Numbered from the stretch's first letter, positions 1-7,379 are shown. The stretch is DNA of 64,000 bases from Paramicrobacterium humi (GCF_900105715.1 NZ_FNRY01000001.1:1922001-1986000), one strand, 5' to 3'. The notes: generated from the sequence alone by a model not told the origin. Numbers and translations: made by a program.

Positions 1-209
1 CGCGCGCGGTCCAAGACCCTTAGCCAGTCATGAGGCGCGCTGGGTGCCGATCGCACTCGGCGCCACACAGCCGGTCCGATCCGGTGAAGCTGCCCGGCCG
101 CGCAAACCTCCTGGATCGTGCTCTGCTCGAGACCGTCAGGGAGATCGCCGTCCATACACATAACGCTCTCGATTAGAAGCTCAGCGAGTGGCCGCAACTT
201 CGTTTTCAT
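1..209 (-). CDS. Probable nucleotidyltransferase family protein, N-terminal part only (lasso cluster)
   Basis: The gene starts at an ATG at 209 that overlaps the stop codon of the kinase gene (ATGA), so it is translationally coupled to it, and it runs off the left edge. About 69 codons are visible. They begin MKTKLRPLAELLIES and continue with a helical stretch containing CAAGQLHRIGPAVWRRVRS. The spacing of a 'xxAxxHrxxPxVxRxLR' segment after an N-terminal Leu-rich helix resembles the start of the uncharacterised nucleotidyltransferase family (NTP_transf_5) found beside HPr-kinase-like genes in lasso clusters. The catalytic part lies outside the window, so this is an inference from a fragment. 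It does not look like a PqqD/RRE (B1) protein. Confidence 0.45.
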   Translation of the reverse strand, partial: MKTKLRPLAELLIESVMCMDGDLPDGLEQSTIQEVCAAGQLHRIGPAVWRRVRSAPSAPHDWLRVLDRA

Positions 210-1132
210 GAGTCCAGCTCCTGAAACAAAGCCTCCGTCACGGCCGGTGGAAACGGTGGCCCCCAGGGAATGCGTGCAGCAATGACCGGAATGTTTTGCG
301 CGAGCGCTGACGCTTCGCGGAATATCGTTTTGACGACGGTCGGATCGTTCCACCCCATCAGCCGAGGGAAGTTTAGGAGCGCGAGCGTGGCATCCATCTG
401 TCGCAAGCGTTCGAAACGCAGCGCTGATCCGTCGCGTGTGGGCATGGGAACCAGAATCGCCCGGAGCGGCGGCTGGAAAACAGAAGAGTAGCGGGGGGCA
501 ACGACGTTCCGCTCGTCGGCGCTGAGGCGGCGTCGGGCGCCTTTCAGGGAGGCTGCGAGCTCGGCGGCCCCCGAGCGAAGTCGCAGTTCGCCTGAGCCTC
601 GACGCACGCGAGGCAGCTTGTCGGCATCATCGACGACAAGGACATCATCGGTAACGGCCGCTGCACCTTCGGTGCAGAAAAGAGTCGCCATGGTTGTCTT
701 GCCTTGGCCAGAGTGCCCGATGAATGCAATCGCTTGCCCATCGACCTCGACAGCGCTCCCATGAAAAACCGGCGTGCCGCGCAAATACAGAAGTAAGGAA
801 AGGAGCGCGCCGGTCGTCATGACGGCGTCCATTCCTTTTGGTGCACTCGTGTGAAGCCTGAGCTCTACATCGCAGAGGTTCGGCTGGATGAGGTAGTCAC
901 AAACGGCGTGGATCCGGAAGTGAATCGCTCCGTCCGAGCGCCTGACGACGGTGTACCAGGGTTCCTGAAGTACGAGATCGAGAAGCGTTTCGCCGTCAGG
1001 CTGGGGGTCCCAATCTTCAATCACGGGACCGGTATGCACGCAAACATCAGGGAGCGGCGAGCGGTCCCCGCCGGTTTGATGCATTTCAAAATCCGTTTCA
1101 ATTCCGAGTCCGTACAGCACTGCGTGACTCAT
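206..1132 (-). CDS. HPr-kinase-like lasso-peptide tailoring kinase
   Basis: The product has 308 residues. It carries a P-loop GHSGQGKT at about residues 139-146, a preceding HGSAVEVDG segment with a conserved His near 124, and an Asp-Asp pair at about 162-163 (VTDDVLVV), the layout of HPr kinase/phosphorylase C-terminal domains. In lasso clusters such as paeninodin this family phosphorylates the side chain of the precursor's C-terminal Ser, and the precursor encoded here ends in Ser-Ser. I place the start at 1132 because it overlaps the upstream stop as ATGA; an ATG at 1144 is also in frame. The stop overlaps the next gene in the same way, so the genes form a tight operon. GC is lower than in the core genome. 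Confidence 0.8.
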   Translation of the reverse strand: MSHAVLYGLGIETDFEMHQTGGDRSPLPDVCVHTGPVIEDWDPQPDGETLLDLVLQEPWYTVVRRSDGAIHFRIHAVCDYLIQPNLCDVELRLHTSAPKGMDAVMTTGALLSLLLYLRGTPVFHGSAVEVDGQAIAFIGHSGQGKTTMATLFCTEGAAAVTDDVLVVDDADKLPRVRRGSGELRLRSGAAELAASLKGARRRLSADERNVVAPRYSSVFQPPLRAILVPMPTRDGSALRFERLRQMDATLALLNFPRLMGWNDPTVVKTIFREASALAQNIPVIAARIPWGPPFPPAVTEALFQELDS

Positions 1133-1587
1133 GAGATCCTCCAAGGTTCAGAAAGAACGAGATATCGATCCGACCCCTCTGGGTCGAGGCTTACGCCGTC
1201 CACTTCGACCCACGCGTGGGCTTCGATGGTTCCGCCCGATTTGGCCACACCAATTCGAAGTACAGGGCTGTGACGTCGCAGGAGGTAGCCTCCGACGATT
1301 GCGCGCCGCAAGCAGGTTCCGTTGAACGGGCCGTGGCGCAGCAATCGCCAAGCCGTGTCGAGCTTCTCAATATCGCGAGCGGATAACGATTCGGGCGTGT
1401 AGGTTGCTCTCGGCGCAGAGCTCCCGGTCAGGCCGAGACGCAGGTGTCCGAGCCTCGCAGCGCGGTCAACGCCTCCTCCACGCAGTGCCAGCTCGACGCG
1501 CATCGCAATGGCGCCGATGACGAGCATGTCCGTCCAGCGTCGCGGAGGAAAGGAAAGCACGGTGCGGATGCGCTGTTTAAGAGGCAT
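1129..1587 (-). CDS. Lasso peptide biosynthesis B2 protein (leader peptidase)
   Basis: The product has about 152 residues. B2 proteins are transglutaminase-like cysteine proteases that remove the leader before ring closure. A Cys near residue 92 (NGTCLRRAIVGGYLLRR), a His near 124 (IEAHAWVEV) and an Asp near 135 (SLDPEG) are in the expected order and spacing of the triad. I prefer the ATG at 1587, which overlaps the cyclase gene by 11 bp, over an in-frame ATG at 1629 that would overlap it by 53 bp. The gene is coupled to the kinase downstream by ATGA. I see no fused RRE domain, so leader recognition must come from a separate B1 protein. Confidence 0.85.
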   Translation of the reverse strand: MPLKQRIRTVLSFPPRRWTDMLVIGAIAMRVELALRGGGVDRAARLGHLRLGLTGSSAPRATYTPESLSARDIEKLDTAWRLLRHGPFNGTCLRRAIVGGYLLRRHSPVLRIGVAKSGGTIEAHAWVEVDGVSLDPEGSDRYLVLSEPWRIS

Positions 1588-2728
1588 GCGGCACCAGGGG
1601 AAGGCTGTTTGCAGCGAGCCAAGCAGCATGCAGGCTCAAGCCACTTAACGTAGAAGGTCGCGCCTTGAGCCATTCTTGTTGAAGAGCGCCTGCGTCAATT
1701 GAATCGTGATCAACACCTTTTCCAGACCAATGCTCGGCGAATTCTCGTTCCGGCTCCATCCATCGGGTCTCATTGAACGCTGCTTTCGTGGGCCGGCTCA
1801 GGACAACGTCGGGCAGAAGATCGTGGAAGAGGTAGCGCATCATTTCTGTCCTGCTCCCGAGCCCGAGCATTCCACCAGCGCCTTCGAGAGCGCTGATGAA
1901 ATCGGCATTCTCAAAAGGATTGACAATCGCATGTCCATGAGCTTTCACGACCTCTTCGAAGTTTCGGCGGCCAACGAGGGCGGGGCGCGACGTGGCAATT
2001 ACTCTGAGCGCGTTGTTCCAGCGAAGGGGCTCCCGACTTGCCCAAATCTCTTCTCGAACCCGACGACGGCCGTTCTCCGTCAGCCACGGTGAACGGGCGA
2101 CCAGGTTGTCTATATGCTGCGCTTTGCGAAAGCTGTCGCCGACAAGCGACTTGGCCTCGCGCAAACTGGTGCGTATCCAGGTTCGTCTCATCGCCGTCGC
2201 CAAAGATGTGATTCGACGTTGATCGATAATGAGATCACCACCTTCCCCCGTGAGAACGGTTCCAGGGGCGAGTTTGCTATATACGGCGCGCTGTACCTGA
2301 AGAGAGGGAGGCCAAAGCAGCCCGAACTCGCGAAGGCTTGTGGTCGCCGCGTTCCCCAAAAGCGACTGTTCGCCATTGAACGTTAGGACAAGGCGTTCCT
2401 TCACACCCAGGTGTTTGAGGACGATCTCTTGCCACTCGGCTTCATCTGACAAAGGCGCGTTCACGTGTTGAATGGTCACCGGCAAAGGATCGGCGGCTCC
2501 GGTTAGTCGGGCCATGCGGATGGCGAGCGCGAGCACGGCAGACGAATCGCGGCCGCCGGAGAACAAGACGTACACCGGAGAGTCTGCAATAACGTTAGCG
2601 ACGGTGCGCTCCAGGGCTTTGCGGGGAGACTCCGCGCGTGGGGCGGGAATGTGACCTCTCCCCGTTTTCAACTCGCTCGGAAACGCGGCGACTTGCTCAA
2701 CCGGTGAAAGACGAAGGAAGTTATCCAT
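1577..2728 (-). CDS. Lasso peptide macrocyclase (asparagine synthetase-like C protein), short form
   Basis: The product has 383 residues. C proteins adenylate the ring-forming Asp/Glu side chain and close the isopeptide bond with the core N-terminus. An ATP-pyrophosphatase P-loop SGGRDSS lies at residues 57-63, and a second asparagine-synthetase motif, TGEGGD, at about 160-165. The C-terminal segment (LPDVVLSRPTKAAF) is also typical. The protein is much shorter than classical C proteins (McjC is a little over 500 residues, others about 600) because the N-terminal glutamine-amidotransferase-like domain is absent: the P-loop comes after only 56 residues. It is the first gene downstream of the precursor, 50 bp away across a hairpin. 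Confidence 0.85.
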   Translation of the reverse strand: MDNFLRLSPVEQVAAFPSELKTGRGHIPAPRAESPRKALERTVANVIADSPVYVLFSGGRDSSAVLALAIRMARLTGAADPLPVTIQHVNAPLSDEAEWQEIVLKHLGVKERLVLTFNGEQSLLGNAATTSLREFGLLWPPSLQVQRAVYSKLAPGTVLTGEGGDLIIDQRRITSLATAMRRTWIRTSLREAKSLVGDSFRKAQHIDNLVARSPWLTENGRRRVREEIWASREPLRWNNALRVIATSRPALVGRRNFEEVVKAHGHAIVNPFENADFISALEGAGGMLGLGSRTEMMRYLFHDLLPDVVLSRPTKAAFNETRWMEPEREFAEHWSGKGVDHDSIDAGALQQEWLKARPSTLSGLSLHAAWLAANSLPLVPHAS

Positions 2729-2737
2729 GAGAGCTGA

Positions 2738-2768
2738 ATGGCGGGGCAGTACCGTGACCCCCCGCCAT
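2738..2768 (-). terminator. Stem-loop between lasso precursor and cyclase genes
   Basis: The arms ATGGCGGGG (2738-2746) and CCCCGCCAT (2760-2768) form a 9-bp perfect stem with a 13-nt loop in the 50-bp gap between the precursor stop and the cyclase start. No T-run follows, so it is more likely a processing or attenuation structure that keeps precursor mRNA in excess over the enzymes than a full terminator. Such hairpins are common at this place in lasso operons. Its role is inferred. Confidence 0.55.
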
Positions 2769-2778
2769 CTCCGGCTAG

Positions 2779-2928
2779 TTAGCTGGAACCCTTGTGGCCA
2801 TCTCCGGCGGGGATTGGCACTCCCCAGACGTAAATGCCATCGTCGAAATCGAAGTCCAGGTGCCTACCCAGCGTCACGTCGGAAAAGCGTCCGACCTCTC
2901 TAATTCGGGGCGATTCGTATGCCATCAT
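2779..2928 (-). CDS. Lasso peptide precursor (A peptide)
   Basis: This 49-codon gene was read by hand. The leader MMAYESPRIREVGRFSDVTL contains the conserved YxxP...VG.F...T motif read by lasso RRE (B1) proteins, with Thr19 at the penultimate leader position. The predicted core starts at Gly21 and is 29 residues long. The ring would be GRHLDFDFD closed on Asp29 (nine-membered) or on Asp27 (seven-membered). The tail starts DGIYVWGVP, offers bulky Ile32, Tyr33 and Trp35 as plugs, and ends HKGSS. GAGGAGAAG upstream of the tandem ATGs is a good ribosome site. The second ATG at 2925 is an alternative start. The terminal Ser49 is the predicted target of the neighbouring kinase. Confidence 0.85.
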   Translation of the reverse strand: MMAYESPRIREVGRFSDVTLGRHLDFDFDDGIYVWGVPIPAGDGHKGSS

Positions 2929-3116
2929 CTCTTCTCCTCATTGTTTGATTCCTTGCCACGCCTGAAGCTCCAGCGGGTTGTCTGAACGTAGCAAAACTGA
3001 GTGTTGCTCATCAATGGTATATAGGCGATTGGTCCCGCTCTCGCCCCGAACTGGGGGTGAGCAGGAATGGGGCGCTCAGTTGCAGGTGAGGCCGTCGCGG
3101 TGCCTATGCTCACCAT
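2929..3116. promoter_or_regulatory. Divergent promoter region of the lasso operon and exporter, with inverted repeat
   Basis: These 188 bp separate the precursor gene (minus) from the exporter (plus). On the minus strand TTGATG, 18 bp, TACGTT is a possible promoter, and TATATA lies at about 3019-3024 on the plus strand; both are weak guesses. A G/C-rich inverted repeat of the form TCG-CCCC-n5-GGGGG-TGA lies at 3041-3060. A closely similar element with the same 5-nt spacer is at 6961-6980, upstream of the glycosyltransferase, so it may be an operator shared by the two transcription units. Confidence 0.45.
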
Positions 3117-4946
3117 GTGGTGCATGCAACTGGGCAAGTCGGGCCGCGGAAGAGTCTCAATAGACTGTTCCGGCTGGTCCGATTCAGCATGTCGCTTGTC
3201 GTGACAGCCGCGCGACGACCATTCTGCTGGCTCCTCGCCCTTCAGCTGACAGGAGCTGCTCTTCTAGCTTTACAAGTCGTGTCAGTGCAATGGGTGCTCG
3301 GCGGAATCGTTCACGCCGGAACGTCAAGCACCGCGGGTGGACAGCTGGTACTAGCAGTCATCGGACTCGCGTTGCTGACGGCCTCTACCGCGGTCATTAG
3401 TTCAATTCAGGGTTCGATCGGCCGTTATGTCGGCGAGTCCGTCGCCCGTGCGATGTGGCAGCGCCTTCTTGACATCTCCACCCGGGTGGGTCTGCAGCGC
3501 TTCGAATCTCCCGACTTCTTCGATCGGTTGGAGAGAGTAAGAACAAGTGCTTTGACACGCCCATTTCTCGTGACAAACGGCGTCATCGGAGTCGTCGGCT
3601 CAGCGGCGGCCAGTATCGGGCTTGCCGTCACGCTCGCTTCCTTCAATCCGCTTCTCCTGCCGCTCCTCGTGTTGAGCGGAGTCCCCGTTCTTCTCACCAG
3701 TCGGCATGAGAGCCGACTGGAGTTCAATTTCAACGTTTCACAGACTCAACCGCTTCGGCAACGCGCGTATACGTCGATTTTGCTCACCGGCCGAGACGAG
3801 GCCAAAGAAGTCAGGGCCTTTGGTCTCTCTCGTGTCTTGCGCGACCGATTCGACACCTTGTACAGCCAGAATCTTTCAGATCTAAGAACTCATCTGAAGC
3901 GACGTGCTCGCTTCAATGTGGTGGGTCAGTTGACTTCAGCCGCCGTCTTGGGGGCCACCCTCCTGGCGCTCGTCTGGCTAATCGCGAGAGGTCAATTGAG
4001 TATCGCTGCTGCAGGTGCGGCACTTGTTGCCGTTCGGATGCTGGCATCGCAGATCCAGGGCCTGACGGGAAGTATTCAGACCATATTCGAGTCAGGACTC
4101 TTCATCGACGATCTTCAGGAATTCATCGATGTGGAATCAACCGAATCTGATTTGCCGGTTACCGCTGCCCCACTGAGTTTCCGAGAGGTCGAGGTGAATG
4201 GCGCGTCGTTTACTTATCCCGGCCGAACGTCGCCAGCGATTACAGGGGTGAACATCCGCATTCGAAAGGGAGAAGTAGTTGCCCTCGTCGGCGAAAACGG
4301 TTCGGGGAAGACGACGCTTGCCAAGATCGTCGCAGGTTTGTATCCACTGGATTCCGGTGTCATAACTTGGGACGGCATCGATGCAGAGAGGTTGCCGCCC
4401 GGTACCGTCCGAGAGAGCACTGCGGTAATCTTTCAAGATTTCGTGAGGTATGCCCTGAGCGGGAGACTGAATATCGCATTCGGCAGACCAGGTGCGGAAG
4501 ATGAAGAAGCCCGGGTCCGATTCGCCGCTGAATCGGCTGGGGCTTCTGGCTTTCTTGAGTCTCTGCCTTATGGGTATAACACACCCCTCACGCGCTTGTT
4601 TGAAGGCGGTCGTGACTTATCCGGTGGGCAGTGGCAGCGTGTCGCAATAGCGCGCGCCTTCTATCGGGACGCGCCTCTCGTGGTGTTGGATGAGCCGTCA
4701 TCGGCCCTCGATCCACGTGCGGAATATGACCTGTTCACCTCTCTCAGGCAGACGCTCGAAGGGCGTTCCGCGCTCGTCATCTCCCACCGATTCTCCACAG
4801 TTCGCAACGCTGACCGCATCTACGTCATGGCGGAGGGAACCATCATCGAGGCCGGCACTCATGATGAGCTGATGGAGCAAGGCGGATCGTACGCGGAGCT
4901 GTTCCGTCTCCAGGCCGCTGCCTATTTGCCGGACGATGCGGTCTGA
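3117..4946 (+). CDS. ABC exporter (fused membrane and ATPase domains), probable lasso peptide exporter (LanT/McjD-like)
   Basis: The product has 609 residues. A transmembrane domain with several helices occupies about residues 35-325. The ATPase domain has Walker A GENGSGKTT at 392-400, the signature LSGGQ at 501-505 and Walker B LVVLDEP at 521-527. Half-transporters of this kind export the mature lasso peptide and often give self-immunity. I see no C39 peptidase domain, which fits a lasso system where the B2 protein cuts the leader. It is divergent from the precursor operon. A GTG start at 3117 is used here; an ATG at 3189 is possible and neither has a strong ribosome site. Its 3' end overlaps the PAP2 gene convergently by 25 bp. 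Confidence 0.85.
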   Translation: MVHATGQVGPRKSLNRLFRLVRFSMSLVVTAARRPFCWLLALQLTGAALLALQVVSVQWVLGGIVHAGTSSTAGGQLVLAVIGLALLTASTAVISSIQGSIGRYVGESVARAMWQRLLDISTRVGLQRFESPDFFDRLERVRTSALTRPFLVTNGVIGVVGSAAASIGLAVTLASFNPLLLPLLVLSGVPVLLTSRHESRLEFNFNVSQTQPLRQRAYTSILLTGRDEAKEVRAFGLSRVLRDRFDTLYSQNLSDLRTHLKRRARFNVVGQLTSAAVLGATLLALVWLIARGQLSIAAAGAALVAVRMLASQIQGLTGSIQTIFESGLFIDDLQEFIDVESTESDLPVTAAPLSFREVEVNGASFTYPGRTSPAITGVNIRIRKGEVVALVGENGSGKTTLAKIVAGLYPLDSGVITWDGIDAERLPPGTVRESTAVIFQDFVRYALSGRLNIAFGRPGAEDEEARVRFAAESAGASGFLESLPYGYNTPLTRLFEGGRDLSGGQWQRVAIARAFYRDAPLVVLDEPSSALDPRAEYDLFTSLRQTLEGRSALVISHRFSTVRNADRIYVMAEGTIIEAGTHDELMEQGGSYAELFRLQAAAYLPDDAV

Positions 4947-5758
4947 CTGTCGCTGAGCGTCGTGGTAACTCCGAAGCGGAGAACTCGGGAGGTCAAGGTG
5001 AGCGCGGCGAGCAAGAAAAGGACAGCAATACCCAACGCCAAGAGAGTTGACGATGACGTCGCAAGTGCTATTGATATAAATGAGATACCGACTGCGCCGG
5101 TGGCGCTGACCGCGACCGGAACAGAGGGAAAGCGCCGAGAACTGCTAAGTCTGGGCTGGTAGCCCGACGGCATCCACGGTGCGATGATGCCAGCGAGTGC
5201 AATGCCGCCGATCACGTCACTTGCCCGGTGTGCGAGCGCCGCTACCGACACGACTCCGACGAGTGTCGCTGCGAAGGACAGGACCATGACGGCTTTGGCG
5301 GCGGAATGCCACCGGATTAGGTTTACGACCGCTACGCCGGTCAGCACGGCGACCGTGACATGGCCGCTCGGATATGTGTTGTGTTGATACCCGAGCTGTC
5401 CCAGATTCGGGTGAATCAGGGTGTAATCCCTCAGGACAGTACTGAGAACGAAACCTAAACTAACTCCTCCAGCTGCGCGCAGACAATCGGCGATTCTTCC
5501 TTTGGCTAATCCGATTCCAATGGCGGCGAGTCCCGCTGCCCCCAATCCAAGAGGGAGGGCCGCGCGGAACGCACCGGCTGCCAAAAAGACTCCAGAGCCT
5601 AACCAGGAGAAGAGACCGAGGCTGGCGGAGTCGAGAGCTTGGCCATATGGCGTCATAACTGCCGCGACGTATGTAAGGCCAAAGAGCGCAGCGAACGCAG
5701 TACTCCAGAGAGTCGACCGTCTCCGCGAAGACTCTACATTCGCGGTCAGGCGAGACAC
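4922..5758 (-). CDS. PAP2 family membrane phosphatase
   Basis: The product has 278 residues and about seven or eight hydrophobic segments. PAP2 motif 2 is seen as YPSGH (within HNTYPSGHVTVAV), and motif 3 as LAHRASDVIGG with the His and Asp in place. Motif 1 is degenerate (LRDYTLIHP). The family dephosphorylates lipid phosphates such as phosphatidate or polyprenyl pyrophosphate outside the membrane. The gene overlaps the upstream glycosyltransferase by 13 bp, so the two are co-transcribed. The weak motif 1 leaves the exact substrate open. Whether it belongs functionally to the lasso locus is unknown. Confidence 0.75.
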   Translation of the reverse strand: MSRLTANVESSRRRSTLWSTAFAALFGLTYVAAVMTPYGQALDSASLGLFSWLGSGVFLAAGAFRAALPLGLGAAGLAAIGIGLAKGRIADCLRAAGGVSLGFVLSTVLRDYTLIHPNLGQLGYQHNTYPSGHVTVAVLTGVAVVNLIRWHSAAKAVMVLSFAATLVGVVSVAALAHRASDVIGGIALAGIIAPWMPSGYQPRLSSSRRFPSVPVAVSATGAVGISFISIALATSSSTLLALGIAVLFLLAALTLTSRVLRFGVTTTLSDSQTASSGK

Positions 5759-6864
5759 AGCTCCTCATTGACGATTTGCCTGATCCTGCTAATGAATCGG
5801 GCTTCTGAAAATGAATCTGCATGACCTCTGATCACGCTCGGCCACCATGTTCGTGCGGTCATATCGTCAATAGCTGCAGCGATGTTTTCCGGTTCGGGTA
5901 CATCGAAGAAGACTCCTGTTCGTCCTTCGACCACAGTATCGAGATAACCGCCGGCTCGGAGTGCGGCCGTCGGCTTTCCGCAACTCGCTGCTTCAAGAGG
6001 AGTGAGCCCAAAGTCCTCGTACGACGCAGCCACGTGCCCCGAGCAATTCTCGTAGAGCCACCGAAGCTCTCCGTCGCTCACTCGTCCGAGAAGGTGGATA
6101 TTGGTGAGGTTTTCGGTTCGCTGTTCCAAGCGTCTGCGCTCGGGGCCATCACCGACGATGGCGAGGTGGAGGTTCGGTATTCGCAACACAGCGTCGATGA
6201 CGCGGTCCACATTCTTATAAGGGAGAAGCCGAGCAACGCAGAGTACGAAGGGAGATTGAACCGAGGGGATCGACTCTGGAGTGGCGTGAACGGCATCCGG
6301 GGCGGGAGGCGGAGGCAGCACTTCTGCTTCTATTCCATACACTTCCGCCACGGCTCTCTTGATGGCTGTGGAATTGACGATGTAGCGGGTCGCGGTATGG
6401 GCGGCTTTCTGATCCCACTCTCTCAAGCTTGGCCCCATGACGCCGGCAACGGTTTGGATCGCCCGGGATCGCAAAGAAGGCCTATCGTCGTTTCCTGCAT
6501 ACCTGGCGCTCTGATAGAGCCAGCGCGCGGGTGCATGACAGTACACGACCTTCCGCCCGACTGTTGGAATTCCATGAGCCCAGCCGCTCGAACTGGCCAC
6601 AAGCACGTCGGCTTCGACGTGCGATTGTGAGACAGCGTCCTTGAGGAACGGTAAGGCCAGTCGATGATGATGGCGGAGTACGCCCCATCGATTGATCGGC
6701 ATCGGTCGTACATCAATGGACGCGAACTCTGGAAAAGTTGTAGTGGGTTCATAAAGCGTCGTGTGCAGGGGGAGCTGCGGAAACGCCCGCGTGAGAGTCA
6801 GGGCGACGCGTTCCGCTCCACCGCGTTGCGTGACGTAGTCATGGGCAAGAGCAATACCGGACAT
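5746..6864 (-). CDS. GT4-family glycosyltransferase
   Basis: The product has 372 residues from the ATG at 6864, which has AAAGG seven bases upstream; a longer in-frame start at 6903 is less likely. The GT-B fold is shown by the N-terminal acceptor-side segment HDYVTQRGGAERVALTL and the C-terminal sugar-nucleotide motif EDFGLTPLEAASCGKP. It resembles retaining mannosyl- or related transferases of polysaccharide and glycolipid pathways. It is co-transcribed with the PAP2 phosphatase, a pairing that fits lipid-linked glycan work. A role in decorating the phosphorylated lasso peptide is possible but unproven. It contains one CGGATGCC-type octamer (GGCATCCG at 6292), the only one I noticed in the left 7 kb. 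Confidence 0.8.
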   Translation of the reverse strand: MSGIALAHDYVTQRGGAERVALTLTRAFPQLPLHTTLYEPTTTFPEFASIDVRPMPINRWGVLRHHHRLALPFLKDAVSQSHVEADVLVASSSGWAHGIPTVGRKVVYCHAPARWLYQSARYAGNDDRPSLRSRAIQTVAGVMGPSLREWDQKAAHTATRYIVNSTAIKRAVAEVYGIEAEVLPPPPAPDAVHATPESIPSVQSPFVLCVARLLPYKNVDRVIDAVLRIPNLHLAIVGDGPERRRLEQRTENLTNIHLLGRVSDGELRWLYENCSGHVAASYEDFGLTPLEAASCGKPTAALRAGGYLDTVVEGRTGVFFDVPEPENIAAAIDDMTARTWWPSVIRGHADSFSEARFISRIRQIVNEELCLA

Positions 6865-6960
6865 GGCTGACCTTTCGAGCGATCTCGACGCCGACACCCT
6901 CAACTAAACTGAGGCGTCCTCATATATGGATCGAGCATAGGTGAGCACTACTCACTTTAG

Positions 6961-6980
6961 TCGACCCCAGAATGGGGGAG
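6961..6980. promoter_or_regulatory. Inverted repeat upstream of glycosyltransferase, matching the one upstream of the lasso genes
   Basis: TCGA-CCCC-n5-GGGGG-AG lies about 100 bp upstream of the glycosyltransferase start. It aligns with the element at 3041-3060 (same half-sites, same 5-nt spacer). The surrounding gap 6865-7306 (about 440 bp) otherwise holds no recognisable gene; short open frames there have no family resemblance. Its left part would carry the promoter of the glycosyltransferase/PAP2 unit, and its right end is the tRNA operon terminator. Confidence 0.4.
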
Positions 6981-7268
6981 TGGGGCGGAGTATTAGCAAG
7001 GATCGCAGTGGCGTAGACGAGCTACCCGTCGGCAGAAGGAGTTCGAGGCTTGTTGCCGGAACGTGAGCTGATGCTGGTTGGAATCGCAATCGGGGACGGC
7101 AGCAAGCGCCGTGCGTCGGACGGGATTCGCGTTGCGCAGCGGCGAGGCGCGCGCCTAAGAACTTCGAGCGCGATCGGAACTGTACGTGTTTTGCGGCTTC
7201 TGGAGGCGCATCGACGGGACTTCGGTCTATAAGCCGGACTCGGGTAACCCATCGAGCGCGATAATGAA

Positions 7269-7302
7269 GAAACCCCCGCGATGTAGAAGCTACGCGAGGG
7301 TT
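7269..7302 (-). terminator. Terminator of the tRNA operon
   Basis: Read on the minus strand, AACCCTCGCG pairs with CGCGGGGGTT around a 12-nt loop and is followed by a T-rich stretch (TTCTTCATT). It lies directly behind tRNA-Phe and closes the Glu-Asp-Phe transcript before the lower-GC accessory region. Confidence 0.75.
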
Positions 7303-7306
7303 CCAG

Positions 7307-7379
7307 TGGCTCCGACCGGCATCGATCCGGTGACCTTTCGATTTTCAGTCGAACGCTCTACCAACTGAGCTACAGAGCC
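7307..7379 (-). tRNA. tRNA-Phe (GAA)
   Basis: The cloverleaf reads from GGCTCTG (acceptor) through GCTCAGTTGGTAGAGC (D arm) and the anticodon loop CTGAAAA, giving anticodon GAA. The 3' acceptor strand CGGAGCC is followed by discriminator A, and CCA is not encoded. It is the last tRNA of the operon. Its 3' end faces the accessory lasso segment, the usual orientation for a tRNA used as an integration target. Confidence 0.95.

Noticed and set aside
1-209. PqqD/RRE (B1) protein as identity of the partial gene at the left edge
   Set aside because: The length, spacing and residues do not fit the PqqD winged-helix pattern; the nucleotidyltransferase N-terminus fits better.
2794-2985. Plus-strand open frame over the lasso precursor
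   Set aside because: It has no ribosome site or family resemblance, while the minus strand encodes a complete lasso precursor with leader motif and good ribosome site.
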